Assembly: GCA_023401045.1 (NCBI GenBank)
Contig: JAEXEM010000433.1
Location: forward strand, 1-5,298
DNA: 5,298 nucleotides
Reading direction: 5' to 3'
DNA from: Actinomycetes bacterium
GTDB taxonomy: Bacteria > Actinomycetota > Actinomycetes > Actinomycetales > Cellulomonadaceae
Both the position numbers and the translations under genes were made by a program. The stretch's first letter is position 1. Each line of letters starts with the position of its first letter. Of this stretch, positions 5,074-5,298 are shown one piece after another. A model generated the notes under the pieces. The model was not told where the DNA came from. It searched no databases and saw only the letters and a program-made list of their open reading frames with translations.

Positions 5074-5298
5074 CCGCGTGCGCACCGCCGACCGGGGCAC
5101 GTGGCTGCGCCTCGCCGTGCTCGTCCTGCTCGCGGTCGCCCTGGCCGCGGCACCGGAGGTCGGGCGGACCGGCGCGGTGTTCACGGGCAGCACGACCGTG
5201 ACGACGACGGTGGTCGGCCCCTCCTCGACGCCCTCCCCCGACGGCGGCCCGTCGGCCGAGCCGTCGCCGGACGGCTCGCCGGGGGCCACGCCGGACAC
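5054..5298 (+). CDS. Exported protein with SipW-type signal and Pro/Ser/Thr-rich region (partial, runs off the right edge)
   Basis: 81 codons are visible. A polar n-region with Arg residues (1-19) is followed by a hydrophobic core (about 19-33, LRLAVLVLLAVALAAA) and then GRTGAVFTGSTTV (37-49). The AVFT motif repeats that of the TasA-like protein (AVFTD), suggesting a second substrate of the signal peptidase encoded just upstream. From about residue 55 the sequence turns to a Pro/Ser/Thr/Gly/Asp-rich linker with PSPDG appearing twice (60-64 and 70-74), as in wall-spanning or surface-exposed stalks. The start overlaps the signal peptidase gene by 20 bp and has a perfect AGGAGG. The mature domain lies outside the window, so it could be another TasA-like protein or an unrelated surface protein. 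A Sec signal cleaved by the ordinary peptidase cannot be excluded. Confidence 0.72.
   Translation, partial: MRSSSTDRVRTADRGTWLRLAVLVLLAVALAAAPEVGRTGAVFTGSTTVTTTVVGPSSTPSPDGGPSAEPSPDGSPGATPD

Noticed and set aside
4363..5298. Minus-strand open frame of 311 codons
   Set aside because: Antisense to the signal peptidase and the third exported protein, with no recognisable motif.

Overview
This high-GC window reads as chromosomal DNA from a Gram-positive actinobacterium, probably Micrococcales and perhaps close to Cellulomonas. The basis is a codon third position that is almost always G or C, frequent GTG starts, strong AGGAGG-type ribosome binding sites beside apparently leaderless starts, and actinobacterial protein styles such as the NERD family protein and SipW-dependent secretion. 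The genus is a guess from style, not from a search.

Left part (1-1436, minus strand). The first 41 codons of a probable MarR-family regulator run off the left edge. Its neighbour, 24 bp away on the same strand, encodes a NERD-domain protein whose two putative catalytic positions carry conservative substitutions. That gene appears to start at a leaderless GTG, directly downstream of a promoter matching both the sigma-70 -10 and the FliA/WhiG consensus. Next is msrB (methionine-R-sulfoxide reductase), with all zinc and redox cysteines and a good SigR/SigH-type stress promoter (GGGAAC-N18-GTT).

Middle (1437-3637). A divergent intergenic region separates msrB from a plus-strand membrane-anchored GGDEF-EAL protein. 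It holds the msrB promoter and leader hairpin, and a perfect 12-bp palindrome between the -35 and -10 of a candidate promoter for the GGDEF-EAL gene. Both c-di-GMP domains of that protein, and its allosteric I-site, look intact.

Right part (3717-5298, plus strand). Three tightly packed genes form a TasA/SipW-type cassette: a TasA/CalY-like secreted protein, an ER/SipW-type signal peptidase I (Ser-His-Asp rather than Ser-Lys), and the start of a second exported protein with the same AVFT motif followed by a Pro/Ser/Thr-rich stretch. This suggests surface fibre or matrix proteins matured by their own peptidase. The cassette begins 79 bp downstream of the c-di-GMP enzyme on the same strand. A semi-palindrome lies in the compositionally odd last codons of that enzyme, where a control site for the cassette could sit. 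A link between c-di-GMP and matrix export is an inference from position only.
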